Source of the DNA: Arenicellales bacterium
GTDB taxonomy: Bacteria > Pseudomonadota > Gammaproteobacteria > Arenicellales > JAANXG01
Length of the DNA stretch: 46,226 nucleotides
Direction: 5' to 3'
NCBI GenBank assembly: GCA_030066885.1
Contig: JASJAT010000047.1
Coordinates: 1-46,226, forward strand
In this document: positions 15,420-23,920 of the stretch, piece after piece
Layout of the letters: the number at the start of each line of letters is the position of its first letter
Position numbering within the stretch: the stretch's first letter is position 1
Position numbers and translations under genes: made by a program
The notes under the pieces: model-generated
Told to the model about the DNA's origin: nothing
What the model saw: the letters and a program-made list of their open reading frames with translations, nothing else
Databases searched by the model: none

Positions 15420-17465
15420 ATGTCCGAATACACCACCAACGACATAAGAAATGTGGCATTGGTAGGTCACGCCGGATCCGGGAAAACTACCTTAACCGAG
15501 GCCTTGTTGCATGCTGCCGGAGTAATTCAACATACCGGGACCGTTGAAAAAGGCAACACAGTTTCGGATTCTGATTCACTCGAACAAAAACACCACCACT
15601 CACTTCGATCATCTGTCGTTAATATTGATCACGATGGATGTCACATTAATCTAATCGATACTCCCGGTTACCCTGACTTCATTGGCCAAACCTTAAGCGT
15701 CTTGCCTGCGGTCGAAACAGTAGCTGTAGTTATAAACGCGGTTGCGGGTATCCAATCCATGACTCGAAAATTTATCGAGGAAGCGACTACACGCAAACAG
15801 TGCCGGATGATCATCGTCAATCACATTGACGGTGAGGGTGTTGACTTAGAGAAACTGTTGCATGATATCCGCGATAACTTTGGCAACGAATGCTTAGCCA
15901 TCAACTTACCTGCCGATGGTGCCACCCGTGTTGTGGATTGTTTTTTCAATCCAACCGGAGAATCGGATTTTTCATCTGTAGAAGAAGCCCACACTGCAGT
16001 CATAGACCAAACTGTTGAAGTCGACGAAGAACTCATGGAAGCCTATCTTGAGCAGGGCGAGGTCGGGCCTGACCAATTGCACGATGCTTTTGAGAAGGCA
16101 CTACGAGAGGGTCATCTTGTCCCTGTGTGTTTCGTATCCGCTGGCAACGGAACAGGTGTAAAGGAGTTACTGGACATCTTTAGTAAACTTATGCCCAACC
16201 CAGCCGAAGGTACGACTCCACCATTCGTCTACAACCAAGAAGATGAAACAGAAGAAGAGCCGGTAAAGATAACACCTGAGGCTAATGGGAATGTCGTCGC
16301 ACACATATTCAAGATCACTTTTGATCCTTACGTTGGGAAACTCGGCCTCTTTCGCATTCACCAGGGAACCATTACCAAAGACAGTGAGTTATTTGTGGAC
16401 GATGCGCGTAAGGCCTTCAAAGTTGGACACTTATTTAAGATGCAGGGCGACAAGCACATAGAGATCCCTAAAGGCGTACCAGGTGACTTGTGTGCGGTAG
16501 CGAAGGTAGCAGATGTACACCTAGACGGCATACTCCATGACTCCCACGACGAAGATGAATTGCGGATAAAACCACCTATCCTACCCATGCCTCTAGCGGG
16601 TCTTGCAATCGCACCGAAGAAACGCGGTGAAGAGCAAAAGTTAGCGGAAGCGATGGACAAAATGGCGCAGGAGGATCCGTGCATAAGTATCGAACGTGAC
16701 GCAGCTGCTAATGAGACAGTTCTAAGAGGCCTTGGCGAACTTCACCTGAGAACCATGCTTGAACGCATGGCGGAAGTCTACAACGTAACCGTTGACACAA
16801 AACCTCCGACCATACCGTATCGAGAAACAGTAACCAAAAAGTCGGAAGGCCACCACCGCCACAAGAAACAAAGTGGTGGGGCTGGCCAATTCGGTGAAGT
16901 GTTTTTGAAGGTCGAACCTCTGCAACGAGGTAGTGGCTTTCAATTCGTCGACAAGGTTGTAGGTGGAGTCATACCCAATACCTTCATTCCGTCAGTCGAA
17001 AAGGGTGTACGTCAGGCTTTCACAAGTGGTGCTATAGCGGGATTTCCCATGCAGGATATCCAAGTGACGGTCTATGATGGAAAACATCACGCTGTGGATT
17101 CAAACGAAATATCATTTGTGACAGCGGGAAGAAAAGCGTTTATTGACGCGGTATCCCATGCCAATCCCATTGTGCTTGAACCCATAGTTGACATTGAAGT
17201 AACCGTGCCCAATGACAACATGGGTGACATCACGGGTGATCTATCGTCGCGGCGTGGCAGGGTATCCAATACGGACGTGCTCTCAGGAGGTATGGTCAGC
17301 ATAAGCGGGCAAGTTCCTCTCGCAGAACTGGAGAACTATCAGTCGAAGCTCAAGTCAATGACGGGGGGCGAGGGGTCATATACCATGGAACTCAGCCACT
17401 ACGATCCAATTCCCAGTAACCTCCAAAAGGAGCTGATCAAACAGTACGAAAGTAAAGAAGAGTAA
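15420..17465 (+). CDS. EF-G-like translation GTPase paralogue
   Basis: 681-residue protein with the domain order of elongation factor G: GTPase domain, domain II, then III-V. G1 is GHAGSGKTT at 16-24. Other motifs depart from true EF-G: G3 reads DTPGYPDF (80-87) with Tyr in place of the catalytic His, and G4 reads NHID (134-137) instead of NKxD. The Tyr is typical of the EF-G-like (FusA2-type) subfamily; the His in G4 is unusual. It is therefore probably not the main translocase. GAGGAGG at 15404-15410, 9 bases before the ATG at 15420, fixes the start. Confidence 0.88.
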   Translation: MSEYTTNDIRNVALVGHAGSGKTTLTEALLHAAGVIQHTGTVEKGNTVSDSDSLEQKHHHSLRSSVVNIDHDGCHINLIDTPGYPDFIGQTLSVLPAVETVAVVINAVAGIQSMTRKFIEEATTRKQCRMIIVNHIDGEGVDLEKLLHDIRDNFGNECLAINLPADGATRVVDCFFNPTGESDFSSVEEAHTAVIDQTVEVDEELMEAYLEQGEVGPDQLHDAFEKALREGHLVPVCFVSAGNGTGVKELLDIFSKLMPNPAEGTTPPFVYNQEDETEEEPVKITPEANGNVVAHIFKITFDPYVGKLGLFRIHQGTITKDSELFVDDARKAFKVGHLFKMQGDKHIEIPKGVPGDLCAVAKVADVHLDGILHDSHDEDELRIKPPILPMPLAGLAIAPKKRGEEQKLAEAMDKMAQEDPCISIERDAAANETVLRGLGELHLRTMLERMAEVYNVTVDTKPPTIPYRETVTKKSEGHHRHKKQSGGAGQFGEVFLKVEPLQRGSGFQFVDKVVGGVIPNTFIPSVEKGVRQAFTSGAIAGFPMQDIQVTVYDGKHHAVDSNEISFVTAGRKAFIDAVSHANPIVLEPIVDIEVTVPNDNMGDITGDLSSRRGRVSNTDVLSGGMVSISGQVPLAELENYQSKLKSMTGGEGSYTMELSHYDPIPSNLQKELIKQYESKEE

Positions 17466-17470
17466 GCTCC

Positions 17471-18181
17471 CTACTCTGCGAGGTGTGCTTTTATGGAATC
17501 TAGAGAACGGCCATAGAAGTAGTTGATCTGTTCATCACAGTAGCGGAATTCTGATCCAACCGGGCAAGCCAGGCGAGCGATACACTGCTGCGCGCATGGA
17601 GATCGTTTTTGCAGGCGGTAGTCAACGCAAGCAGAGACGTTGGGAAGTCTAGAAGCGGACAAGGCATTCGCGGGGCAGGTGGTAATACAGGGTTTGTCGG
17701 CACATTGTTCGCAAGGCGATTCCCCGGGCAAATCCACCATTGCGGGTAGTTTTATCCCCACGAGTAATGCCGCGCGATATCCAAACCAGGGCCCAGATAC
17801 TTTATTGATACCTAGTCCAAGCGGTGAACGATGTTGCCATCCCGCGAGCTCACCAAGCTGCTGCAAAGGAATAGGAAGTTCCCCAGGGTAAAGTACAACA
17901 TATGCACAACCATCCAGGTACTTCTCAACAAATAGCTTGGCGTAAAAAACACTGAATTCGTCTACTGGGTCCCGCCCTTTGTCAGCCTGCTCATGCAGTC
18001 TCCGCCACATCATGTTACCGCTGTGCCCGATCAGGATCAGACTGGTGTAGTCCTGAAGCCGTATGTCGGCTTTTTGAACCACAGTATTGAAATCGGTCGG
18101 CAACATGTCAGCACCTAGAATCGCCAACATGTTCAACCCCTGCTCTGAGAGCATTTTCTTACCTTTGGCAATGTTCATCAT
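17471..18181 (-). CDS. 4Fe-4S protein related to the QueG Fe-S region
   Basis: 236 residues. The C-terminal part holds clustered cysteines: CEQCADKPCITTCP at about 155-168, a second group C..YRLQKRSPCAQQCIARLACP at about 183-205, and a late Cys in YCDEQ. This resembles the Fe-S region of epoxyqueuosine reductase and corrinoid reductases. The N-terminal 140 residues contain LILIGHSGNMMW and resemble the cobalamin-interacting part of that family, but the protein is shorter than QueG. The substrate is unknown. Convergent with the EF-G paralogue; the stops are 5 bases apart. Confidence 0.7.
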   Translation of the reverse strand: MMNIAKGKKMLSEQGLNMLAILGADMLPTDFNTVVQKADIRLQDYTSLILIGHSGNMMWRRLHEQADKGRDPVDEFSVFYAKLFVEKYLDGCAYVVLYPGELPIPLQQLGELAGWQHRSPLGLGINKVSGPWFGYRAALLVGIKLPAMVDLPGESPCEQCADKPCITTCPANALSASRLPNVSACVDYRLQKRSPCAQQCIARLACPVGSEFRYCDEQINYFYGRSLDSIKAHLAE

Positions 18182-18271
18182 CTAGTTCGTGATTGATGAA
18201 AATAAGAAATATTTCGATGTCCCTTGGTAGCGTACTTGACAGAGCCTGGCAATGGTTATCCAATATCTGGC

Positions 18272-18940
18272 ATGGAAAAGACGATATTTTATAGTCTTTG
18301 CTACCGGCTGTTGGCAGCGTGCACCAAATGTTTAACGCTTGGTATGGCTGTGACAGCGGTAACAGTGACGACCGCTTGCGCCACCGCTAAACAAGGCGAA
18401 ACGGCGGAGCCTGCAACGGCACCGACTGAACAGATTGCCGCAGCGGAGGAGCCGATGGTGCCGGCCTCTGGCGTTGCTGACGAAGCCACCATAGTCGGTG
18501 TATATGAGAATTGTATAGCCGAGTCGAGCACCATTTTCCTTGGACCAGGACGAGTGGAGCCTACGCTTGCTGAGAACATCGTCGCTCAGGCGGAGGCTGC
18601 GGGTGACGGTAAAAGCTTCGAGCAGGCCTTACCGCTGATGATTGCATCGTTGGAGCGCAACGGCATCAAGAATATCCTGGTAGAAAAGCAAGGACATTGT
18701 GACGTCGGTGGTCGCGGCAAGTACGTAGAAGCGATTGCGGGATACTGTGGCGAACGATTAGCCAGTGCCGAGTTGTTCGTTGACGGCACCGTGTTTTTCC
18801 GTCAGACAGGGCCGGAGCTCGTACTCGACGATTTTATAAGCGAGGCTCGAAAGAAACTAAACTCTGCAGGCATATTGACCAATCCGCGTGTTTCAATAAA
18901 CAATCTTCCTGACTGTCCGCAACAAACAACCACCAGTTAA
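18272..18940 (+). CDS. Hypothetical exported protein, possible lipoprotein
   Basis: No family recognised. From the ATG at 18272 (222 residues) the N-terminus is hydrophobic (LLAACTKCLTLGMAVTAVTV) and ends in TTACAT, a weak lipobox; an Ala/Glu/Thr-rich linker follows. The folded part (about 70-215) contains a Cys pair around VEKQGHCDVGG and IAGYCGERL, consistent with an exported disulfide protein. A TTG at 18224 would give an extra 16 residues without a signal-like start. The FAAL gene begins 39 bases downstream on the same strand. Confidence 0.6.
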   Translation: MEKTIFYSLCYRLLAACTKCLTLGMAVTAVTVTTACATAKQGETAEPATAPTEQIAAAEEPMVPASGVADEATIVGVYENCIAESSTIFLGPGRVEPTLAENIVAQAEAAGDGKSFEQALPLMIASLERNGIKNILVEKQGHCDVGGRGKYVEAIAGYCGERLASAELFVDGTVFFRQTGPELVLDDFISEARKKLNSAGILTNPRVSINNLPDCPQQTTTS

Positions 18941-18979
18941 CCAGTTTCCATTCAAAATACACCTTCCGGCCGACCGCCC

Positions 18980-20920
18980 ATGAACTTGCCGACGCTAACG
19001 GAAGGCCTGGAAGCCGTATGCAGAGAAGATCGAAGGGTCTTCTATATAAACGGCACCGACGAAAAATCAATCACGTTCAACGAGCTGTATGAACGCGCGC
19101 TGGGCCTGCTGAGTCATTTTTTTGATCGCGGGCTTAAACGTGGTGACGAATTAATCATATCGACAAATAACAACCTGGCCTTTGTCGATGCTTTCTGGGC
19201 TTGCCAACTTGGCGGCGTTATTCCCGTTCCCATCGCGCCCGGAATCTCAGAACAACAATGCGACAAGTTATTCCGGATCTACCGCCTGCTGCGCAACCCT
19301 TTCGTTTATACAGACCATCAAAGCGGTGCTCGCTTACGGGCTTTTGCCGATCAAGTCGATGCAGGGCCTGAGTACAAGGAGCTCAAAAACAGAACCATCC
19401 TAGTTGAGAACATTACAGATCTCAGCCGATTGGCCACGCCTTGGAGGCCTGATACCGAGGATATTTCCTTCATCCAATTTTCCTCCGGCTCAACCAGTGA
19501 CCCAAAAGGTATAGTCCTTACACATCGCAATCTGACGATTAATATCGCAGACATCCACGTGTCTACACAACTACAAGACAACGACCTTAGCTTAAGCTGG
19601 ATGCCGCTCACCCACGACATGGGTTTAATCGGCTTTCATCTTGCCATGCTGCTGTGTGGAACCAGTCATTACATCATGGCAACAGACACTTTTATCCGCC
19701 GTCCTACGTCATGGTTGCAGATAGCATCTCAACAAAAAACAACCTTATTGTGCTCCCCAAATTTCGGCTATCGACTTTTCCTAAAAGCGTTTGCCAGATG
19801 GAAAATTGAGGAATTGGACCTGTCTCATGTGCGCCTTATTTTCAACGGGGCTGAGCCTGTGTCAGCGTCGGTATGTGAGGAGTTTGTCAGTACTTTAGAA
19901 CCTTACGGCCTGAAGCGTTCGGCCATGGCGCCGGTTTATGGTCTAGCTGAGGCGACCGTGGCTGTCTCCTTCCCACCCCTGGACAATAACTACCAGTCGA
20001 TTCGGGTTAAGCGTGACTCCCTGGGTTTGGGTGATCCGATAGTGGAATCCTCTGTCGAGAACTCCGTTGAAATTGTAGCGGTAGGGGAGCCTGTTAAACA
20101 TTGTGCGGTAAGGATTACCGACAGCGAGGGTTCGTTGCTGCCCGATGGTCACGTCGGTCGTATAGAAGTTAGCGGTCCAAACGTTACCCAAGGTTACTAC
20201 GGACAGGTCGGATCAGATGGAAACGTGGTCACAACCAATGGATGGTTGGATACCGGCGACCTTGGCTTTATCAAATGTGGCCTGATTTATATTACCGGTC
20301 GTGTCAAAGATGTGATGTTTATCAATGGACAGAATTTCTATGCCCACGATTTAGAAAACATCGCTTGTGAATGCCCCGGAGTGGAAGCTGGTAGAGTCGT
20401 AGTATGCGGTGAGACCGACGAAAAGACCGGTATGGAGTCGATTATCGTCTTTGTATTGCATTATGGCGAAACCGACGAGTTTCAATCTATTGCCTCAGAT
20501 GTACGCAGGTCCATCGGTCAAAAGACCGGCGCCGAAGTAAAGCACGTCATTCCAGTCGATCATATCCCCAAAACTACCAGTGGCAAAGTACAACGCTTTG
20601 CCTTGCAAAGTGCTTATGCAAAGGGTGAGTTTGCGGATCTTTTAGTGGAACAGGATGCCCAACCACCAGCCGAAGACGCACAAAACTACTCCGAAATGGA
20701 GGACACGTTGTTAGACATCTGTGCGGCATCGTTAGACGGTGTAAAGCTAGAACGACACGATAATTTTTTTGAGATCGGTATGAATTCACTTAAGTTAGTT
20801 GAGATTCATGAGTTGATCGACCAGTGCTTCCCTGACCAACTAGAAGTGTCTGATTTATTCGATCACCCGACTCTTGCTCAACTCGCTGCTTTTTTGGAAA
20901 CTAAGCAATCTACAAGCTAG
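18980..20920 (+). CDS. Fatty acyl-AMP ligase fused to an acyl carrier protein
   Basis: 646 residues. The adenylation domain (about 1-555) shows the ATP loop FIQFSSGSTSDPKGIVLTHR, then SWMPLTHDMGLIG as in fatty acyl-AMP ligases, VYGLAEATVAVSFPP, WLDTGDLGFI, ITGRVKDVMFINGQNFYAHD and the C-terminal KTTSGKVQR. The phosphopantetheine carrier domain (about 575-640) has Ser603 in DNFFEIGMNSLKLVE. The enzyme should activate a fatty acid as acyl-AMP and load it on its own carrier arm. No polyketide or peptide synthase is next to it, so the acyl acceptor is open; the convergent acyltransferase is one candidate. Confidence 0.88.
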   Translation: MNLPTLTEGLEAVCREDRRVFYINGTDEKSITFNELYERALGLLSHFFDRGLKRGDELIISTNNNLAFVDAFWACQLGGVIPVPIAPGISEQQCDKLFRIYRLLRNPFVYTDHQSGARLRAFADQVDAGPEYKELKNRTILVENITDLSRLATPWRPDTEDISFIQFSSGSTSDPKGIVLTHRNLTINIADIHVSTQLQDNDLSLSWMPLTHDMGLIGFHLAMLLCGTSHYIMATDTFIRRPTSWLQIASQQKTTLLCSPNFGYRLFLKAFARWKIEELDLSHVRLIFNGAEPVSASVCEEFVSTLEPYGLKRSAMAPVYGLAEATVAVSFPPLDNNYQSIRVKRDSLGLGDPIVESSVENSVEIVAVGEPVKHCAVRITDSEGSLLPDGHVGRIEVSGPNVTQGYYGQVGSDGNVVTTNGWLDTGDLGFIKCGLIYITGRVKDVMFINGQNFYAHDLENIACECPGVEAGRVVVCGETDEKTGMESIIVFVLHYGETDEFQSIASDVRRSIGQKTGAEVKHVIPVDHIPKTTSGKVQRFALQSAYAKGEFADLLVEQDAQPPAEDAQNYSEMEDTLLDICAASLDGVKLERHDNFFEIGMNSLKLVEIHELIDQCFPDQLEVSDLFDHPTLAQLAAFLETKQSTS

Positions 20921-20924
20921 TAAG

Positions 20925-20942
20925 CTAGCCACTAGTGGCTAG
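20925..20942. repeat. Perfect 18-bp CTAG palindrome between convergent genes
   Basis: CTAGCCACTAGTGGCTAG is a perfect palindrome lying 4 bases after the FAAL stop. The stop codon of the opposing acyltransferase gene (20939-20941) falls inside it. More CTAG tetramers flank it. A related CTAG-rich hairpin is at 33875-33902. Confidence 0.6.
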
Positions 20943-21799
20943 TTGCTATTGTATATTGGCTTTTTGCGTTTCCACCTGTTGTGAATCCACAGCCAGTCTT
21001 CGGGACTCTCCAAAATCTGCCGTTCGACTTCAGCGATGTATGCCTTGATTATCGCTTTGTCTTTCCCGACATAGGGTGGCTCTGCTATTCGTCTGAACGC
21101 TGCCCGGTAATAGCCGCGAGAAGTCCGCCACATCGTCAAATAATAAACCGGGTAGTTCACAAACCGGGCAATGGTGTCGGGCGCTAAAAAAAAAGCGGTT
21201 TCCTGATTTAAGAAATCAAGCCATACCTTTTGATCATTGATGTTTGGGGCTTGGTCAGAAGCGATGGCAACTATTCTCGGTTGCGTTTTACGCGCCATGA
21301 TTTCCTTGATAACCGAGCGGTCGTCTATCAGCTTGCCGCCAAAACGGGTGTACGCCTTTGTCATTGTTTTCTCTATCGCTGGATTAGCCAGTGGCCGATA
21401 GATAGCTTCCATCGGGTATCCAAGCTTGCAGCAAAGGGTCAAAAGCAGCCACTCGATATTGCCGTGGTGGGCCAGCGTTACTAATACGGGTTGCCCGCGC
21501 CCCAGCTCGCGCTGAACGACCTCAAGATTGTCGAAGTGGACCCGCTCAACGAGATCCTGTTTCGCCATGCTGATGGACTTGACCATCTCCACAACAACAT
21601 CACTGTAGTTGCGGTAGAACCGGCTTGCTAGGCGCTTAATGTCAGCACTGCTGTACTGTGGAAAAGAGTTCGCCAGGTTGTTTACCACGACCTGCTTCCT
21701 GAGACCGATCACACTATAGAGCACGAAATAAACCACATAGGCGAAACCGTACAATACCCCTAGCGGCAAACGAGACAACAATGTCAGCAATAACGACAT
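20939..21799 (-). CDS. Lysophospholipid/lipid A-type acyltransferase (LpxL/HtrB family)
   Basis: Membrane-associated acyltransferase, 286 residues. There is one N-terminal membrane helix (about 8-32), then the family catalytic motif HHGNIEW at about 111-117 (HX4E). Further family features are YRPLANPAIE, IASDQAPN and the C-terminal WLWIHNRWKRKKP. Members move an acyl chain from acyl-ACP to lipid A or related lipids. It could be the lipid A late acyltransferase or a specialised relative using the carrier-bound acyl group of the facing FAAL-ACP protein. The genes converge, so co-transcription is excluded. Confidence 0.85.
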   Translation of the reverse strand: MSLLLTLLSRLPLGVLYGFAYVVYFVLYSVIGLRKQVVVNNLANSFPQYSSADIKRLASRFYRNYSDVVVEMVKSISMAKQDLVERVHFDNLEVVQRELGRGQPVLVTLAHHGNIEWLLLTLCCKLGYPMEAIYRPLANPAIEKTMTKAYTRFGGKLIDDRSVIKEIMARKTQPRIVAIASDQAPNINDQKVWLDFLNQETAFFLAPDTIARFVNYPVYYLTMWRTSRGYYRAAFRRIAEPPYVGKDKAIIKAYIAEVERQILESPEDWLWIHNRWKRKKPIYNSN

Positions 21800-21962
21800 C
21801 GACCTATTGTATCAAGGCATGGATAATCTTCCGGTACTCGAGTCAACATGGGCTTGTGATAGTTTGTAACTGTAGAACTGACATCCGTGACGATTTGGAT
21901 AGAAATCCGTGTAGGAATCGGTTTAACCTTAAGTACCCCCGAACAAAAACAAGGTAAGGACA

Positions 21963-22847
21963 ATGCGCTGGCGAAAAGGCAGACGTAGTCAAAATATCGA
22001 AGATAGACGCGGACAAAGTTCAACCATAGGTATGCCGCGTGGTAGAGGAGTACCCCGTGGAATGAAAATGGGAGGCGGTCTGGGCGTTATTTTGTTGCTG
22101 GGTGTATTGTTCCTGGGCGGTGGTGATCTGGGCCAAATATTGAGTGTGCTGAGTGGGGGAGGGGGGCAAACAATGCCTACCCAACAATCCCAAACTCCTC
22201 CTGGGTCAATCCCCGCGACTGATGAAGAGGCGCAGTTTGTTTCTGCTGTTTTGGCCGACACCGAAGATACCTGGCATAGTATATTCCAAAGGGCCGGTGA
22301 GCGTTACCAACCGCCTACGCTGGTGCTGTACTCGGATGCAACGACAACGGCATGTGGCTATGGCTCAGGGGCATCCGGCCCGTTTTATTGTCCGGGAGAT
22401 CGCAAAGTCTATATCGATCTGGAGTTCTTCAGACAACTGGGTCGCTTTGGTGCCCCGGGTGATTTTGCCCAGGCCTACGTCATTGCACATGAAGTTGCAC
22501 ACCACGTACAGAACCTAGTGGGTACAATGGGACAAGTGAATAATGCGAGGAGACAATCGGGGAAGAGAGATGCGAACGCGCTCTCGGTAATGCTAGAGCT
22601 ACAAGCAGATTGTTACGCCGGGGTCTGGGCACATCACGCTCATCGACAGCGCAATATCCTCGAACAAGGTGACATCGAGGAGGGTCTGCGTGCGGCCGCA
22701 GCGGTTGGAGACGACCGGATACAGAGGATGTCTGGACGTGGGGTTCACCCGGAATCGTTCACCCACGGAAGTTCAGAACAACGGGTGCACTGGTTTCGCA
22801 CCGGCCTAAGTACCGGTGATCTTAATGCCTGTAATACATTTGGCTAG
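21963..22847 (+). CDS. Neutral zinc metallopeptidase, YpfJ/KPN_02809 family
   Basis: 294 residues. A basic N-terminus (MRWRKGRRSQNIEDRRGQ) precedes a membrane helix at about 38-55 and a Gln/Pro/Thr-rich linker. The zinc motif is HEVAHH at 176-181 in AYVIAHEVAHHVQNL, and CGYGSGASGPFYCPGD lies upstream of it. Late LQADCYAGVWAHHA supplies the probable third ligand region. The catalytic part should face the periplasm. The physiological substrate is not known for the family. Sits alone between the acyltransferase and lipoprotein genes. Confidence 0.9.
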   Translation: MRWRKGRRSQNIEDRRGQSSTIGMPRGRGVPRGMKMGGGLGVILLLGVLFLGGGDLGQILSVLSGGGGQTMPTQQSQTPPGSIPATDEEAQFVSAVLADTEDTWHSIFQRAGERYQPPTLVLYSDATTTACGYGSGASGPFYCPGDRKVYIDLEFFRQLGRFGAPGDFAQAYVIAHEVAHHVQNLVGTMGQVNNARRQSGKRDANALSVMLELQADCYAGVWAHHAHRQRNILEQGDIEEGLRAAAAVGDDRIQRMSGRGVHPESFTHGSSEQRVHWFRTGLSTGDLNACNTFG

Positions 22848-22850
22848 GCC

Positions 22851-22875
22851 AAAGTGAAAAGTATAAAGTTAAAAG
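22851..22875. repeat. AT-rich AAGTGAAAAGTATAAAGTT repeat fragment
   Basis: Purine-rich AAGT-type words immediately after the YpfJ stop, matching the inverse of the right arm of the element at 25697-25781. Similar words occur at 25614-25630, 40813-40849 and 43893-43920. Confidence 0.45.
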
Positions 22876-22937
22876 AGACCAACTATCGTTCTTTCAACTA
22901 CTAGCCACTAAGTACAAGGGACTCGTTAATTGACTGG

Positions 22938-23297
22938 CTAATTTTTCTTCTGCAATTCTTTGGTCACGGCTTCTGCGGCTTGAGAAAAATCATCCAATGG
23001 TTTGCCATTACAATATTGAATCGCTGCATCCACCAGGGTTTCAGATTTAAAATCTCGACTTAATTTGCTATCTCGCTCGTAGTTGTAGCGGGTCAGATAT
23101 CCGGACAACCAAGCCCCATAAATGTTTCTGGCCTGCTCGCTTTGTTGCATTTGTCTAACTGCTGTTGCGCAGGGCGTACCACCTTCTCCACGCACCAAAT
23201 AAGTCGATTGGCAGCCTGCTGCCAACGTAGCTATGAGAAACGGGGTGACGAGCTTTATCGGTACTTCTGTAGCTAAACGGTTCACGGTTTTACACAT
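22938..23297 (-). CDS. Small hypothetical lipoprotein
   Basis: No family recognised. About 119 residues from the ATG at 23297. A hydrophobic signal ends in LAAGC with Cys29 as probable lipidation site, followed by QS and a helical, charged region with two further Cys (GGTPCATAV and IQYCNGKP). Its start overlaps the end of the upstream Sel1-like lipoprotein gene by 16 bases, suggesting coupled translation. An upstream start at 23312 is possible. Confidence 0.65.
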   Translation of the reverse strand: MCKTVNRLATEVPIKLVTPFLIATLAAGCQSTYLVRGEGGTPCATAVRQMQQSEQARNIYGAWLSGYLTRYNYERDSKLSRDFKSETLVDAAIQYCNGKPLDDFSQAAEAVTKELQKKN

Positions 23298-23758
23298 ACT
23301 GCCTGCTGCCACCGTGTTGCTTTACGCTTGACCTCCATGATTTCGCCTTCGTCCATGTTGGCTGCTACATCGTCACGGCCAGTCAAGGCCTTCTCACTGC
23401 CTTGAGACGCCGCGGCGGTGTACCAAAAATAGGCATTGCCCCACGTCGACAAGCGCGAACCGTCGCCTTTGGTGTTGTCGCCAGTTTTGGCATCTTCTGC
23501 ATAGAACATGGCTAACTCCAATTGCGCAGGCACGTGCCCTTCCTTGGCCGCGCGGCACAACCAGTAGATGGCCTGCGGTTCTTGGGACAGTCCGGAAGCC
23601 GCGTATTGACGGCCCAACTGATACTCGGCGTCGATGTCACCCGACTGGGCACGCTGCTCCAGCTCGGACTTGGGTTCAGCATTGTCTATTGAGCTACAAG
23701 CAAATAGACCTAACCCGACTAAAAGGGTAAAGACGTGATACAGGTTTTGTTTAAGCAT
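23282..23758 (-). CDS. Sel1-repeat lipoprotein
   Basis: About 158 residues from the ATG at 23758, chosen because it places the signal peptide at the N-terminus (VFTLLVGLGLFAC, lipidation Cys21). Two Sel1-type repeats follow: GDIDAEYQLGRQYAASG...EAIYWLCRAA-like (QAIYWLCRAAKEGHVPAQ) and LELAMFYAEDAKTG...AYFWYTAAASQGSEKA. Sel1 repeats form helical scaffolds for protein contacts. An upstream start at 23815 would bury the signal. Precedes and overlaps the second small lipoprotein gene. Confidence 0.75.
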   Translation of the reverse strand: MLKQNLYHVFTLLVGLGLFACSSIDNAEPKSELEQRAQSGDIDAEYQLGRQYAASGLSQEPQAIYWLCRAAKEGHVPAQLELAMFYAEDAKTGDNTKGDGSRLSTWGNAYFWYTAAASQGSEKALTGRDDVAANMDEGEIMEVKRKATRWQQAVCVKP

Positions 23759-23920
23759 GGGTACTATTTTCCGGTGCAGGCTTCGTACAGATTGTAACTC
23801 AACGCTAACCTGCAAGTAATTACTCTAAAATATTTCCTCACTGCTTTTGAACAGTCTACAATCCAGGCAGCAAATAGCCTGCAACAACGATTCGATTCTT
23901 AAAACTTAACTTTTGCATTG

